64,000 bases of DNA, taken from assembly GCF_000010725.1 (NCBI RefSeq), contig NC_013855.1:1344501-1408500 (forward strand). The letters are read 5' to 3'. Below the pieces are notes generated by a model that did not search any database, was not told the origin of the DNA, and worked only from the letters and a program-made list of their open reading frames with translations. Made by a program: the position numbers and the translations under genes. Below, piece after piece: positions 33,570 to 42,335 of the stretch. Numbering within the stretch: position 1 is the stretch's first letter; each line of letters begins with the position of its first letter. This DNA comes from Azospirillum sp. B510. GTDB taxonomy: Bacteria > Pseudomonadota > Alphaproteobacteria > Azospirillales > Azospirillaceae.

Positions 33570-35126
33570 TCAGATTCGACGCGCCACATCACGCCAATAG
33601 GGCTCGCGGATGTCCTTCTTGAGAACCTTGCCGACCGGGCTGCGCGGCAGCACGGCCACGAAATCGACGCTTTTGGGCGCCTTGACCGATCCAAGCTTTC
33701 GCTTGCACAGATCGATCAGCTCCTCGGCTCCGACCTGGGCCTGCGGCTTCAATTCGACCACGGCCATGACCGCCTCGCCCCAGTTGTCATCGGGCACCCC
33801 GATCACCGCGCATTCCAGCACCGCCGGGTGCGACCACAGAACCTGTTCGACCTCGCTGGGATAGACGTTGAAACCGCCGGTGATGATCACGTCGCGCTTG
33901 CGGGCGGTGATGTGGAGGTAGCCTTCCTCGTCCAGATGACCGACATCGCCGGTGTGCAGCCAGCCGTTGACGATGGTTTCAGCCGTCTTGTCGGGCTGCT
34001 TGTAATAGCCCTTCATGACGATGTCGCCGCGCACGCAGATCTCGCCCGTGCCGCCCTGGGGCAGGAATCGCCCCTCCTCATCCATGATGGCGAGGGAATT
34101 CAGAACGGACGGCAGTCCGCAGGAGCTGAGCCGGGTGTCGGAGGCGACCATGCCGTCGACGAAATGATCGCCCGGGCGCAATGCCGAGATGCCGCCCGGC
34201 GCTTCCGTTTGCCCATAGCCCTGAAGCATGACCGGGCCAAACAGCGAGAGCGCCTGCTTCAGCTTCTCGACCGACATCGGCGCGGCGCCGTACATCAGGT
34301 AACGCAGCGACGAGAAATCACGGTCCCGGATGCCCGGCATCTCCAGCAGACGGTAGATCACCGTCGGGGGCAGGAAGAATTCGGTGACCCGGTGCTGTTC
34401 GACAGCGTCGAGCAGGGCCACCGGATCGGGCTTGGTCAGCACGATCACCGTGCCGCCACGCGCGCTCGCGGGCAGCGACAGGAAGCCGGCCGAATGGGTC
34501 ATCGGCGCCGCCGCCAGGTTTACGATCGGCTCTTGCGGGTCGTAATGATTGTTGAGGATCGCATTTCCCATCGACACGCCAAGATTGCGATGCGTCAGCA
34601 TCACGCCCTTCGGCAATCCGGTGGTGCCGCCCGTCGGCATCAGGGCGGCAAGATCATCCGGTTCGCAGATCACCGCGGGCGGCGTCTTCGGCTGGTCGGC
34701 AATCCAGTCCGACAGCGAGTCACAGCCGCCCATGCCGTCGTCGATGCAGACAAGCCGACGCAGGCCAGGGCACTCCCGGCGCAGCTGTTCGACCACGGGG
34801 GCGAAGGCCTTCTGGAAGAACAGCACCTCGACGTCGAACCCGTCCAGCAGTTGCCGCTGCTCCGACGCAGTGCCGCGCGGGTTGACGGGAACCCAGGCAA
34901 AGCCGGCCCGCCAGAGGCCGAGCACGCACATCCAGGACAGCGGGTGATTGGCCGACAGCACCGCCGCCTTGGTTTCCTTGGGCAATCCCAGCCCGACCAG
35001 CGCGTGCGCGACCTGACAGGTGATGCCGTAGGATTCCGCGAAACTCCAGCGCTGACCATCCATGACGAAAGCGCTGCCCTGCCGGTTCAGACTGTAACCA
35101 CGGTCGAAGAAATCGGTGATCGCCAT
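33570..35126 (-). CDS. AMP-forming acyl-CoA synthetase
   Basis: A 518-residue class I adenylate-forming ligase that activates a carboxylic acid to its CoA thioester. The P-loop is PTGGTTGLPKGVML, then GYGQTEAPGG, the hinge region GWLHTGDVGHLDEEGYLHI, and the C-terminal lysine in PRSPVGKVLKKDI. The acyl pocket cannot be read by eye, so chain type is unknown. It is 10 bases downstream of the hydratase gene and probably supplies the first CoA ester for the dehydrogenases, hydratase and thiolases around it. Confidence 0.88.
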   Translation of the reverse strand: MAITDFFDRGYSLNRQGSAFVMDGQRWSFAESYGITCQVAHALVGLGLPKETKAAVLSANHPLSWMCVLGLWRAGFAWVPVNPRGTASEQRQLLDGFDVEVLFFQKAFAPVVEQLRRECPGLRRLVCIDDGMGGCDSLSDWIADQPKTPPAVICEPDDLAALMPTGGTTGLPKGVMLTHRNLGVSMGNAILNNHYDPQEPIVNLAAAPMTHSAGFLSLPASARGGTVIVLTKPDPVALLDAVEQHRVTEFFLPPTVIYRLLEMPGIRDRDFSSLRYLMYGAAPMSVEKLKQALSLFGPVMLQGYGQTEAPGGISALRPGDHFVDGMVASDTRLSSCGLPSVLNSLAIMDEEGRFLPQGGTGEICVRGDIVMKGYYKQPDKTAETIVNGWLHTGDVGHLDEEGYLHITARKRDVIITGGFNVYPSEVEQVLWSHPAVLECAVIGVPDDNWGEAVMAVVELKPQAQVGAEELIDLCKRKLGSVKAPKSVDFVAVLPRSPVGKVLKKDIREPYWRDVARRI

Positions 35127-35136
35127 GGCGGCGCCC

Positions 35137-35979
35137 TCAGTAGGGAAAGCCGTGGACGCGCGCGATCGTCGCGGGCAGGTCCAGTTCGTGCTCGCGGGCC
35201 TGCTTCAGCGGCAGGATCGCCTCGACCGACTGACGCATCTCGACGCCGCCGATCGCCGAGCGGAAGCCGTCGTTCTCTGCGGCGAATCCGGCGAACATCG
35301 GATCCGCCATCGGACCGTACAAGCGCCGCAACACCTCCCGGTGATAGGCGACGACCTCGGTGGACCGAACCGAAAGGCGGGCGGCGAGATCGTCGACATA
35401 GGCATCGAGCTCACCCGCCGGCAGCGCCCGGTTCACCAGCCCGTAGCGCTCCGCTTCCAAACCGCTGAAATCGCGCGCGCTGAGCAGGAGTTCGAGCGCG
35501 CGGCCCGGCCCCGCCGCCATCGCGACGCGGGTCGTGCCACCACCGCAGGCCAGGAACCCGCCGCTGGCTTCAGGCGCACAGAATTTCGCATCCAGACTTG
35601 CGAACCGCATGGTCAGGCCAAGAATGAATTCCAATCCGGCGCCACGGCAGCGCCCGGCGACTTTGGCGATGGTGACCTGTGGCAGGGCCTGCCAGCTCAG
35701 CCCCAGCGCCTGCATGGCGTTGACCTCGGGATATCTGCTGGCCTTGGATGGATCGGAAGCCGATGCGACCAGTTCCTCGATGTTGAAATGGGCAATGAAG
35801 AAATCGGGATCGGCGGTGTCGACGACGACGACCCGGACGCTCGGATCCGTCATAAGCTGGCCGCCGAGCTGGAACAGCTCCTCGACCATCTTGAAGCTCA
35901 TCAGATTGATCGGCGGGTTCGACAGGACGACGCGGAGAATCGCGCCCTCCTGCCGCAGGGAGAAGGTGGAGAAGCTCAT
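35137..35979 (-). CDS. Enoyl-CoA hydratase/isomerase family protein
   Basis: A 280-residue crotonase-fold protein. The N-terminus ILRVVLSNPPINLMSFKMVE and oxyanion region AKVAGRCRGAGLEFILGLTM are typical. The Glu of AGLEF corresponds to the first catalytic glutamate; the second sits in FCAPEASGG. I chose ATG 35979, eight bases after GAGG; ATG 35985 is two codons earlier. The C-terminal part departs from fatty-acid hydratases, so hydratase, isomerase or hydrolase activity all remain possible. It lies between the saccharopine-dehydrogenase-like and ligase genes. Confidence 0.83.
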   Translation of the reverse strand: MSFSTFSLRQEGAILRVVLSNPPINLMSFKMVEELFQLGGQLMTDPSVRVVVVDTADPDFFIAHFNIEELVASASDPSKASRYPEVNAMQALGLSWQALPQVTIAKVAGRCRGAGLEFILGLTMRFASLDAKFCAPEASGGFLACGGGTTRVAMAAGPGRALELLLSARDFSGLEAERYGLVNRALPAGELDAYVDDLAARLSVRSTEVVAYHREVLRRLYGPMADPMFAGFAAENDGFRSAIGGVEMRQSVEAILPLKQAREHELDLPATIARVHGFPY

Positions 35980-36021
35980 GGGCATGTCCTCAGGAATTGG
36001 GCTGTCGGCGCCGGGACGGAC

Positions 36022-37137
36022 TCAGGCGACCCGTTCGACCTTGATCGAGGCGTAACCGTAGCTCTCCAGCGCGCCCATCAGCTCCCGGTGGCCGAAGACT
36101 TCGCTGGGAGAACGCATCCCGGTCACGCGCGGCGTCTCCCCGACCAGCCGGCGCGCGGCATAGGCCTGCAGCAGGCCTGTCGTCAGATAGCCGCCGGTGC
36201 TGATCAGGGTGCTCTTGACCATCACGTTGTTGCCCGTGGCCAGGCAGACGTCGATCGACCGATGGACCTGGCGCGCCTCGCGCGGCGGCGAGGCGGGCGT
36301 GATCGACGCCGCCATGTGGTCGAGAACCTCGCGGAGCCGCTGTTCCGGCAGCCACTGCAACTGGACTTTGTAGATGCGCTCCAGCTCCAGCTCCTTCTTG
36401 TAGAGCTCTTGGTTCCAGATGGCGACGTCCATCTTGCAGTTGCGCACCCGGCCGTCGCGCCGGAACCAGATCGGATTCGACGAACCGCCCCAGTTGGACG
36501 CTTTCAGGACGAGGCCCGAGGGCGTACACACCTCGGTCGTCTCGATCCCGTTGTAGCGCACCAGATCATGGTCCTTGAGGTAGTAACAGGGGTGCCGGAT
36601 CGCATCGAGGATCGTCTGGGTCGAAGCCACGGTGGGCACGGCGTTGCCGACTGCATGCATCCGCAGGGAGTCGACACCCGGCGTTTCCAGGCAATGGCGC
36701 GCCCCGATCTCGCTGACCCCGTACATGTAGGCGGTGGACGGGATCATCACCAAACCCGCCTTCACGAAATCGCGGCCGAACAACTCGTCGAGCTGCAGCA
36801 TGGCCGACTGCTCGCCGGTCGTGTCGAGGTAATGGGCGCCGGCATTCAGACAGGCCTGAGCCACTTCCTTGTTGTAGCGCATGAACGGGCCGACGATGTT
36901 GCAGACCACCTTGCGGCCGGTGAAAAGCTTGGTCAGCGCCTCGACGCTGTGCTCGACCTCCGCGATCTCATAGCGAGCGCTTTCTATCCCGGGCACGATG
37001 CGCAGCGCTTCCTCGATGCGCCGGCGATCCCGTCCGGCCGCCACGAAGGGAGTGCCGAGGTCCCGAAGATGTTCGACCACCAAGCGGCCGGTATAGCCGC
37101 TGGCTCCATAGACGACGACAGGGTAGCCGCTGCTCAA
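36022..37137 (-). CDS. Saccharopine dehydrogenase-like NAD(P)-binding protein
   Basis: A 371-residue protein with an N-terminal Rossmann fold: YPVVVYGASGYTGRLVVEHL, then NIVGPFMRYNKEVAQACLNAG and HYLDTTGEQ, the pattern of saccharopine dehydrogenase-like and trans-acting enoyl reductase proteins. The start is TTG 37137, supported by GGGAGGA seven bases upstream; the next ATG is far inside. Within a beta-oxidation operon a lysine-metabolism role is unlikely. It may reduce or isomerise an unsaturated or branched acyl intermediate. Its exact function is unknown. Confidence 0.75.
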   Translation of the reverse strand: MSSGYPVVVYGASGYTGRLVVEHLRDLGTPFVAAGRDRRRIEEALRIVPGIESARYEIAEVEHSVEALTKLFTGRKVVCNIVGPFMRYNKEVAQACLNAGAHYLDTTGEQSAMLQLDELFGRDFVKAGLVMIPSTAYMYGVSEIGARHCLETPGVDSLRMHAVGNAVPTVASTQTILDAIRHPCYYLKDHDLVRYNGIETTEVCTPSGLVLKASNWGGSSNPIWFRRDGRVRNCKMDVAIWNQELYKKELELERIYKVQLQWLPEQRLREVLDHMAASITPASPPREARQVHRSIDVCLATGNNVMVKSTLISTGGYLTTGLLQAYAARRLVGETPRVTGMRSPSEVFGHRELMGALESYGYASIKVERVA

Positions 37138-37194
37138 GACTTGTCCTCCCTTTGAATTCGTTGCTCCCGACGAGTCGAGCCGGCGGGATCGACG

Positions 37195-38475
37195 TCAGGC
37201 GCGGCCCCAGCCGTCCTGCCGGTACAGCCGGCTCAGCAGATGGCCGTAATGCATCTGCAGAATGTTGTTCTCGCCATCCTCGATCTGCATCGCGCGGGCG
37301 TCACGCAGCAGCTTCTCGACAGGCACTTCGCGGGACAGCCCCATGCCACCGAAAAGTTGCAGGGATTCGTTCACCACGGTCATCAGTTCGTTGCAGCAGA
37401 AGACCTTTCCGGCGGCGGTGAAATAGGGATGCGGGCGCGGCGCGCATTTGGTGTAATGGGCGACATGGCGAGCCATCGCGCGAATGGCTTCCACCTTCGT
37501 CCCGATGCCGCCCAGCCGGTGCTGGGTCAGTTGAAGATCGGCCAGCAGCGCCCCGCCCTGTTTGCGTTCATGCACATAGGCCAGCGCCAGCTCGAACGCC
37601 GCCCGCGCAAGGCCGGTGGCGATGTGGCTCATCGCCGTGCCGGCCTGCGCCCAGGCATAGGCATGCTTCAATTCATAGTCCTCGCGCGTCGCGACGGCGA
37701 AACGACGCGGCACGCGGACACCGTCGAAGTAGATCTCACCCTGCGGCAGCGCGCGCTTGCCGAACTTGTCGAGCGGTTTTCCGCGAGAGACGCCCTTGAT
37801 GTCCAGCGGCACGATGACGTTGCAGCCGTAAGTGTTGCCCTGCCCGTCATAGAAGCCGTCGCCGTAATCGGCCACGACATCCATCAGCGCGACCTGCGCC
37901 ACTGGCCCGTTCGACACCCAGGCCGAGGTCTGACCGTTGAAGACGATCTCGTCGGCGGTGAAGGTCGCCTGCAGGTTCCCCTTGTTGCCCCGCGAGCCGG
38001 GATACCGCTCTTCCGGATAGAGGATCAGGCCGTCGGAGCCGCGGTCCGGTTGGGTGGCGCACCAGCAGCCGAGCTTGCCCTCGCACAGGTCGATCAGCTC
38101 CTGCCGACCACTGGCCCTCGCCATGACCATGGGCAGACCGCCGGCGCCGCTGGAGACGGTAAGGCCGGCATCGCCCCAGGCCATCTCCTCGATCACCAGG
38201 GCTTCCATGCGCGCGGCTTGGTCAGGGCCGAGACCACTCGTCGCGTCGGGACCGAAGCCGAGCTTCTGTGCTTCCACATGGTATTGCCAGAAGGGCGAGC
38301 CGGGACAATAAGCCTGTTCGGCGGGCAGGCGGTCGATCTCGCGGCCCAGCGGGCGCATTACGTCGCGGGCGAAGCGATGCATGGCCTGCTGGACGCCCAG
38401 TTCCTCCTCGTTCAAGCCGGTGTCGAAGCCGGACAGGCCAACCACCGGCAACGGCACAACATGACGTGCGTTCAT
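37195..38475 (-). CDS. Acyl-CoA dehydrogenase with Asp at the catalytic-base position
   Basis: A 426-residue FAD-dependent acyl-CoA dehydrogenase. Visible are EEMAWGDAGLTVSSGAGGLP, CWCATQPDRGSDG (FAD/substrate region), WVSNGPVAQVALM and GGMGLSREVPVEKLLRDARA. The usual catalytic Glu in the IYEGT context is replaced: the sequence reads IEDGENN, with Asp400 at that place. Either Asp serves as the base or the protein is specialised or a partner subunit. ATG 38475 has GGAG upstream; the long open frame before it is shadow. A G-run motif lies 75-96 bases upstream. Confidence 0.86.
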   Translation of the reverse strand: MNARHVVPLPVVGLSGFDTGLNEEELGVQQAMHRFARDVMRPLGREIDRLPAEQAYCPGSPFWQYHVEAQKLGFGPDATSGLGPDQAARMEALVIEEMAWGDAGLTVSSGAGGLPMVMARASGRQELIDLCEGKLGCWCATQPDRGSDGLILYPEERYPGSRGNKGNLQATFTADEIVFNGQTSAWVSNGPVAQVALMDVVADYGDGFYDGQGNTYGCNVIVPLDIKGVSRGKPLDKFGKRALPQGEIYFDGVRVPRRFAVATREDYELKHAYAWAQAGTAMSHIATGLARAAFELALAYVHERKQGGALLADLQLTQHRLGGIGTKVEAIRAMARHVAHYTKCAPRPHPYFTAAGKVFCCNELMTVVNESLQLFGGMGLSREVPVEKLLRDARAMQIEDGENNILQMHYGHLLSRLYRQDGWGRA

Positions 38476-38549
38476 GCATTTCTCCGGGCTTTCAGGATCA
38501 ACGCCAAATCCTGTGTCTTGCTGAATGTTAGTGGTTCCGAGCATCTTGC

Positions 38550-38571
38550 GCCCCCCCATCGGAGAGTGGGG
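38550..38571 (-). promoter_or_regulatory. Candidate regulator motif upstream of the Asp-type dehydrogenase gene
   Basis: Read on the minus strand the site is CCCCACTCTCC-GAT-GGGGGGGC followed by GCAAGATGC. Nearly the same CCCCACTCT...GGGGGGGC block stands upstream of the thiolase gene at 48797-48818, and a related one at 40521-40538. It starts 74 bases before the start codon. A LAL-type LuxR regulator encoded in the island is the obvious candidate binder. Confidence 0.5.
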
Positions 38572-38602
38572 CGAAGCAGCGCCCCCCTCCTTCCCACGGT
38601 GT

Positions 38603-40399
38603 TCAGAAGGCGGCTTCGCCCAGTTCCATGGCGCAGGCGCCCCCATGCATCGCCACCGTCGCAAGCCCCGCCGCCTGCGGCAGCACATGGGTGGCGTAGA
38701 AGCGCGCGCTCAGCAGCTTCCGGCGCAGGAAGTCCGCATTGCCTTCTCTCCGATCGAGCTGGCGGCCGGCGGCCAGGGCGGCGCGGGCCATCTGCCACCC
38801 CCCGGCGACCACCCCGCACAGCCGCAGAAACGGCACCGCGCCGGCCAGGACCTCCTGCGGTTGGCGCTCGTACTCGGCCAGCACGCGGTCGGCGGCCCCC
38901 TGCAAGGCGTCCACCGCCTTGCGCAGGTTGGTCTGGATGACGGCGAACTCGTCCCGGCCGCCGTCGCCAAGCTGCCGTAGGGTCAGATGCACCTGCGACA
39001 ACCAGGCCCGCAAGGCCGCGCCGCCGTCGCGAGCCAGCTTGCGGTCGACCAGGTCATGAGCCTGGATCGACGTCGTTCCTTCGTAGATCGACGACACCCG
39101 CACATCGCGCAACGGCTGGGACACCCCGCTTTCCAAGACATACCCCATTCCGCCATGGACCTGGATCGAGGTGGAGGTCACCTCGACGGCGGTTTCGGAT
39201 GCCCAGCCCTTGAAGATTGGAATCATCAAATTGACGAAGGCCTGCCGTTCGCGGCGAATTTCCGGATCGGGGTGGCGGCTCGCCAGATCGCGCGCGCCGG
39301 CGATCGCATAGGCCACTGCGCGCATCGCCTCGGTCTGGCTGCGCATGCTCAGAAGCATGCGGCGCACGTCCGGATGCCGGATGATTGGCACGGAGGCGGT
39401 CCCGCCCTTGGCCAGCCGGCCCTGGACCCGTTCCCGCGCATAGGCCAGCGCTTGCTGATAGGCGCGCTCGCTCATCGCCGTGCCTTCCTGGCCGACTACG
39501 AAGCGTGCCGAGTTCACCATGACGAACATGGTCTGCAAACCCTTGTTCTCCGCACCGACCAGCCAGCCGACGGCTCCCTCGCCGTTGCCGCCGTAGACCA
39601 TGGTGCAGGTCGGGCTGCCGTGATTGCCCATCTTGTGTTCGATGCCGGCGCAATACACGTCGTTGCGCCGGCCGGGCCAGCCGTCTTCGGGCAGAAATTT
39701 CGGCACCAGGAACAGGGACACGCCCTTCGACCCCTCGGGCGCTCCAGGCGTCCGAGCCAGGACGAGATGAATGATGTTCTCGGTCAGGTCATGGTCGCCA
39801 TAGGTGATGAAGATTTTCTGGCCGAACAGCCGGTGGGTGCCGTCCGGCTGCGGGACCGCACGGGTGCGCAGGGCTCCGACATCGGAACCGGCCTGCGGTT
39901 CGGTCAGATTCATGGTCGCCGCCCACGCGCCGCTGACCAGCTTTGGAATATACTGGGACTTCAGCGTTTCGCTGGCTCCCGCGGCCAGGGCCTTCACAGC
40001 GAAAGCCATCAGTTCGGGACAATAGCAAAAGGCCTTGTTGGCCGAGGTGAACATCTCCTCGAGCGGCGCGCACAGAAGGCTGGGCAGCCCCTGCCCCCCA
40101 TATTCCGCCGGCATGGCGATGTTGTTCCACCCGGCCTCGACGAACTGCCGGAACGCCGCCTGGAAACCGGGCGGCGTGGTCACTCCCTGCTCGCTCCACC
40201 GCGCCCCTTCGCGGTCGCCAACCATATCCAGCGGCGCCAGCACCTCCCTGGCGAAACGGGCAGCCTGCTCGAGAACGGCGTCCATCAGTTCCGGATCGGC
40301 GATTGCTTCGGCGTCGGGCAACTGCGCAACCGCCTCCAGCTCCGACAATTCACGCAGCACAAAGCGGATTTCCTCCAGCGGCGCAGCATAGGGATTCAT
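38603..40399 (-). CDS. Acyl-CoA dehydrogenase, long form
   Basis: A 598-residue dehydrogenase with the C-terminal extension of the FadE5/acyl-CoA dehydrogenase-C group. FAD and substrate motifs are MNLTEPQAGSDVGALRT and FITYGDHD. Catalytic Glu440 is intact in SSIYEGTTSIQ, preceded by QVHGGMGYVLESGVSQPLRD. Such long forms handle long-chain or bulky acyl-CoAs and pass electrons to ETF, which is encoded divergently at 40651. ATG 40399; the 251-base gap to etfB holds both promoters. The other dehydrogenase gene follows after 127 bases. Confidence 0.9.
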   Translation of the reverse strand: MNPYAAPLEEIRFVLRELSELEAVAQLPDAEAIADPELMDAVLEQAARFAREVLAPLDMVGDREGARWSEQGVTTPPGFQAAFRQFVEAGWNNIAMPAEYGGQGLPSLLCAPLEEMFTSANKAFCYCPELMAFAVKALAAGASETLKSQYIPKLVSGAWAATMNLTEPQAGSDVGALRTRAVPQPDGTHRLFGQKIFITYGDHDLTENIIHLVLARTPGAPEGSKGVSLFLVPKFLPEDGWPGRRNDVYCAGIEHKMGNHGSPTCTMVYGGNGEGAVGWLVGAENKGLQTMFVMVNSARFVVGQEGTAMSERAYQQALAYARERVQGRLAKGGTASVPIIRHPDVRRMLLSMRSQTEAMRAVAYAIAGARDLASRHPDPEIRRERQAFVNLMIPIFKGWASETAVEVTSTSIQVHGGMGYVLESGVSQPLRDVRVSSIYEGTTSIQAHDLVDRKLARDGGAALRAWLSQVHLTLRQLGDGGRDEFAVIQTNLRKAVDALQGAADRVLAEYERQPQEVLAGAVPFLRLCGVVAGGWQMARAALAAGRQLDRREGNADFLRRKLLSARFYATHVLPQAAGLATVAMHGGACAMELGEAAF

Positions 40400-40520
40400 G
40401 GGGCGCTCCTCAAAAACATGATTATTGCGACAAGCTCAGGCGTTAACCCGACCCAAGCCCGTGCGCATGGGCGGAGTTCGAAAACCTGCCTAGCCATAGA
40501 CGATCCGGGGGTGGTGGAGG

Positions 40521-40538
40521 CCACCCTTGAAGAGGGGG
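40521..40538 (+). promoter_or_regulatory. Candidate regulator motif in the etfB/dehydrogenase divergent gap
   Basis: The block CCACCCTTGAAGAGGGGG is followed by CAAGG on the plus strand; its complement reads CCCCCTCTTCAAGGGTGG. It resembles the CCCC-CTCT...G-run sites at 38550-38571 and 48797-48818, but is shorter and less exact. It is 112 bases before the etfB ATG and 121 bases before the dehydrogenase ATG on the other strand, so it could serve both. Confidence 0.4.
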
Positions 40539-40650
40539 CAAGGTCACGCGCAGTGGAATTTCCCGTTTCCTGTTCCTATGCTTCAGAAAAATGCTCATCG
40601 GGCGGCTCAAAAGACAATGAGTGGCGCCAGAAACAGCAGGACAATCAAAC

Positions 40651-41400
40651 ATGAAAGCAATGGTGACCGTGAAACGGGTCGTTGACTACAACGTCAAGGT
40701 CCGGGTCAAAGCGGATGGCTCCGGCGTCGACTTGGGAGCCGTAAAGATGAGCATGAACCCCTTCGATGAGATCGCGGTCGAAGAGGTCGTCCGTCTGAAG
40801 GAAAAAGGAGTGGTGAGCGAGATCGTCGCCGTTTCCTGCGGCGTCGCTCAATGCCAGGAGACGCTGCGCACCGCACTCGCCATCGGCGCCGACCGGGCGA
40901 TCCTGATCGAGACCGATGCCGAACTGCAACCGCTCGCGGTCGCCAAGCTGCTGAAGGCGCTGACAGACCGGGAGCGGCCGCAACTGATCGTTCTGGGCAA
41001 GCAGGCGATCGATGATGACTGCAACCAGACCGGCCAGATGCTGGCTTCGTTGGCCGATCTGCCCCAGGCGACGTTCGCATCGAAGATCGAGATCGCCGAT
41101 GATCTGGCCACGGTGACACGGGAGATCGACGGCGGGCTGGAAGTCGTCGGGCTGACCCTGCCGGCGGTAATAACCACCGATCTGCGGCTGAACGAGCCGC
41201 GCTACGTCGGACTGCCCAACATCATGAAGGCCAAAAAGAAGCCGCTGGAGACCCTGAAACCCACGGATCTTGGAATCGACGTGACGCCGCGGCTGCGGAC
41301 ACTGCGGGTCACCGAACCGGAGACCCGCAAGGCCGGGGTCAGGGTGCCCGACGTAGCCACCCTGGTGCAGAAGCTGAAGACCGAAGCCAAGGTGATCTGA
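40651..41400 (+). CDS. etfB: Electron transfer flavoprotein beta subunit
   Basis: A 249-residue ETF beta subunit (FixA-like) that holds AMP and carries electrons from acyl-CoA dehydrogenases with EtfA. It opens [20 protein letters not shown] and contains [38 protein letters not shown] and the beta signature [20 protein letters not shown], then [15 protein letters not shown] 40651. It leads the operon etfB-etfA-fadB-like-thiolase. Presence inside a catabolic island suggests a dedicated copy for the nearby dehydrogenases; whether a housekeeping copy exists elsewhere cannot be seen. Confidence 0.93.
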   Translation: MKAMVTVKRVVDYNVKVRVKADGSGVDLGAVKMSMNPFDEIAVEEVVRLKEKGVVSEIVAVSCGVAQCQETLRTALAIGADRAILIETDAELQPLAVAKLLKALTDRERPQLIVLGKQAIDDDCNQTGQMLASLADLPQATFASKIEIADDLATVTREIDGGLEVVGLTLPAVITTDLRLNEPRYVGLPNIMKAKKKPLETLKPTDLGIDVTPRLRTLRVTEPETRKAGVRVPDVATLVQKLKTEAKVI

Positions 41401-41402
41401 CC

Positions 41403-42335
41403 ATGCCCGTCCTCGTCATTGCCGAACATGACAACGCCGCGATCAGGCCTGCCACCCTGAACACGGTCGCCGCCGCCCTGCAAATCGGCGGAGCGGTGCA
41501 TGTGCTGGTGGCCGGCGAGAATGCCGGCCCGGCGGCGGAGGCCGCGGCCCGGATCGCCGGTGTCGCCAAGGTGCTGCATGCCGATGGTCCCGGCCTTGGG
41601 CAAGGGCTGGCGGAAAACCTGACGGAACAGATCCTGTCGATGGCCGCCGGCTACGGCCACATCCTGTTTCCGGCAACGGCCGGCGGCAAGAACGTCGCTC
41701 CACGGGTGGCGGCGCGGCTCGATGTGGCACAGGTCAGCGATGTCATCAGAATCCTCGGCCCCGACCGCTTCGAACGCCCGATCTATGCTGGCAACGCCAT
41801 CGCGACGGTACAGAGCCTGGACGGGGTGAAGGTCGTCACCATCCGCAGCACGGGGTTCGACCCCGCCGCGCCGACCGGCGGCGCCGCGCCGGTGAAGCGC
41901 GCGGACGCTGTCCCGCCCGGTGGCAAAAGCCACTTCATCGGCTGCGAAATGACCAAGAACAACCGTCCCGAACTGACCGCGGCGTCCGTCGTGGTCTCCG
42001 GCGGACGAGCTCTCGGTTCCTCCGAGACCTTCGCGGCGCTGTTGACGCCGCTCGCCGACAAGCTGGGCGCCGCCATGGGCGCAAGCCGGGCGGCCGTCGA
42101 TGCCGGCTATGCCCCGAACGACTGCCAGGTCGGGCAGACCGGCAAGATCGTGGCCCCTCAGCTCTACATCGCGGTCGGCATCAGCGGCGCGATCCAGCAT
42201 CTGGCGGGCATGAAGGATTCGAAGATCATCGTGGCGATCAACAAGGATCCCGAGGCGCCGATCTTCGCGGTCGCCGACTACGGCATCGAAGCCGATCTGT
42301 TCACCGCCATTCCCGACCTGGTGAAGGCTCTGTGA
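41403..42335 (+). CDS. etfA: Electron transfer flavoprotein alpha subunit
   Basis: A 310-residue ETF alpha subunit, the FAD-binding partner of EtfB. N-terminal [20 protein letters not shown], middle [20 protein letters not shown], and C-terminal FAD signature [20 protein letters not shown] followed by [20 protein letters not shown]. It passes electrons to ETF:quinone oxidoreductase in the membrane. ATG 41403 is two bases after etfB, and its stop overlaps the next start (GTGA). Confidence 0.94.
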   Translation: MPVLVIAEHDNAAIRPATLNTVAAALQIGGAVHVLVAGENAGPAAEAAARIAGVAKVLHADGPGLGQGLAENLTEQILSMAAGYGHILFPATAGGKNVAPRVAARLDVAQVSDVIRILGPDRFERPIYAGNAIATVQSLDGVKVVTIRSTGFDPAAPTGGAAPVKRADAVPPGGKSHFIGCEMTKNNRPELTAASVVVSGGRALGSSETFAALLTPLADKLGAAMGASRAAVDAGYAPNDCQVGQTGKIVAPQLYIAVGISGAIQHLAGMKDSKIIVAINKDPEAPIFAVADYGIEADLFTAIPDLVKAL

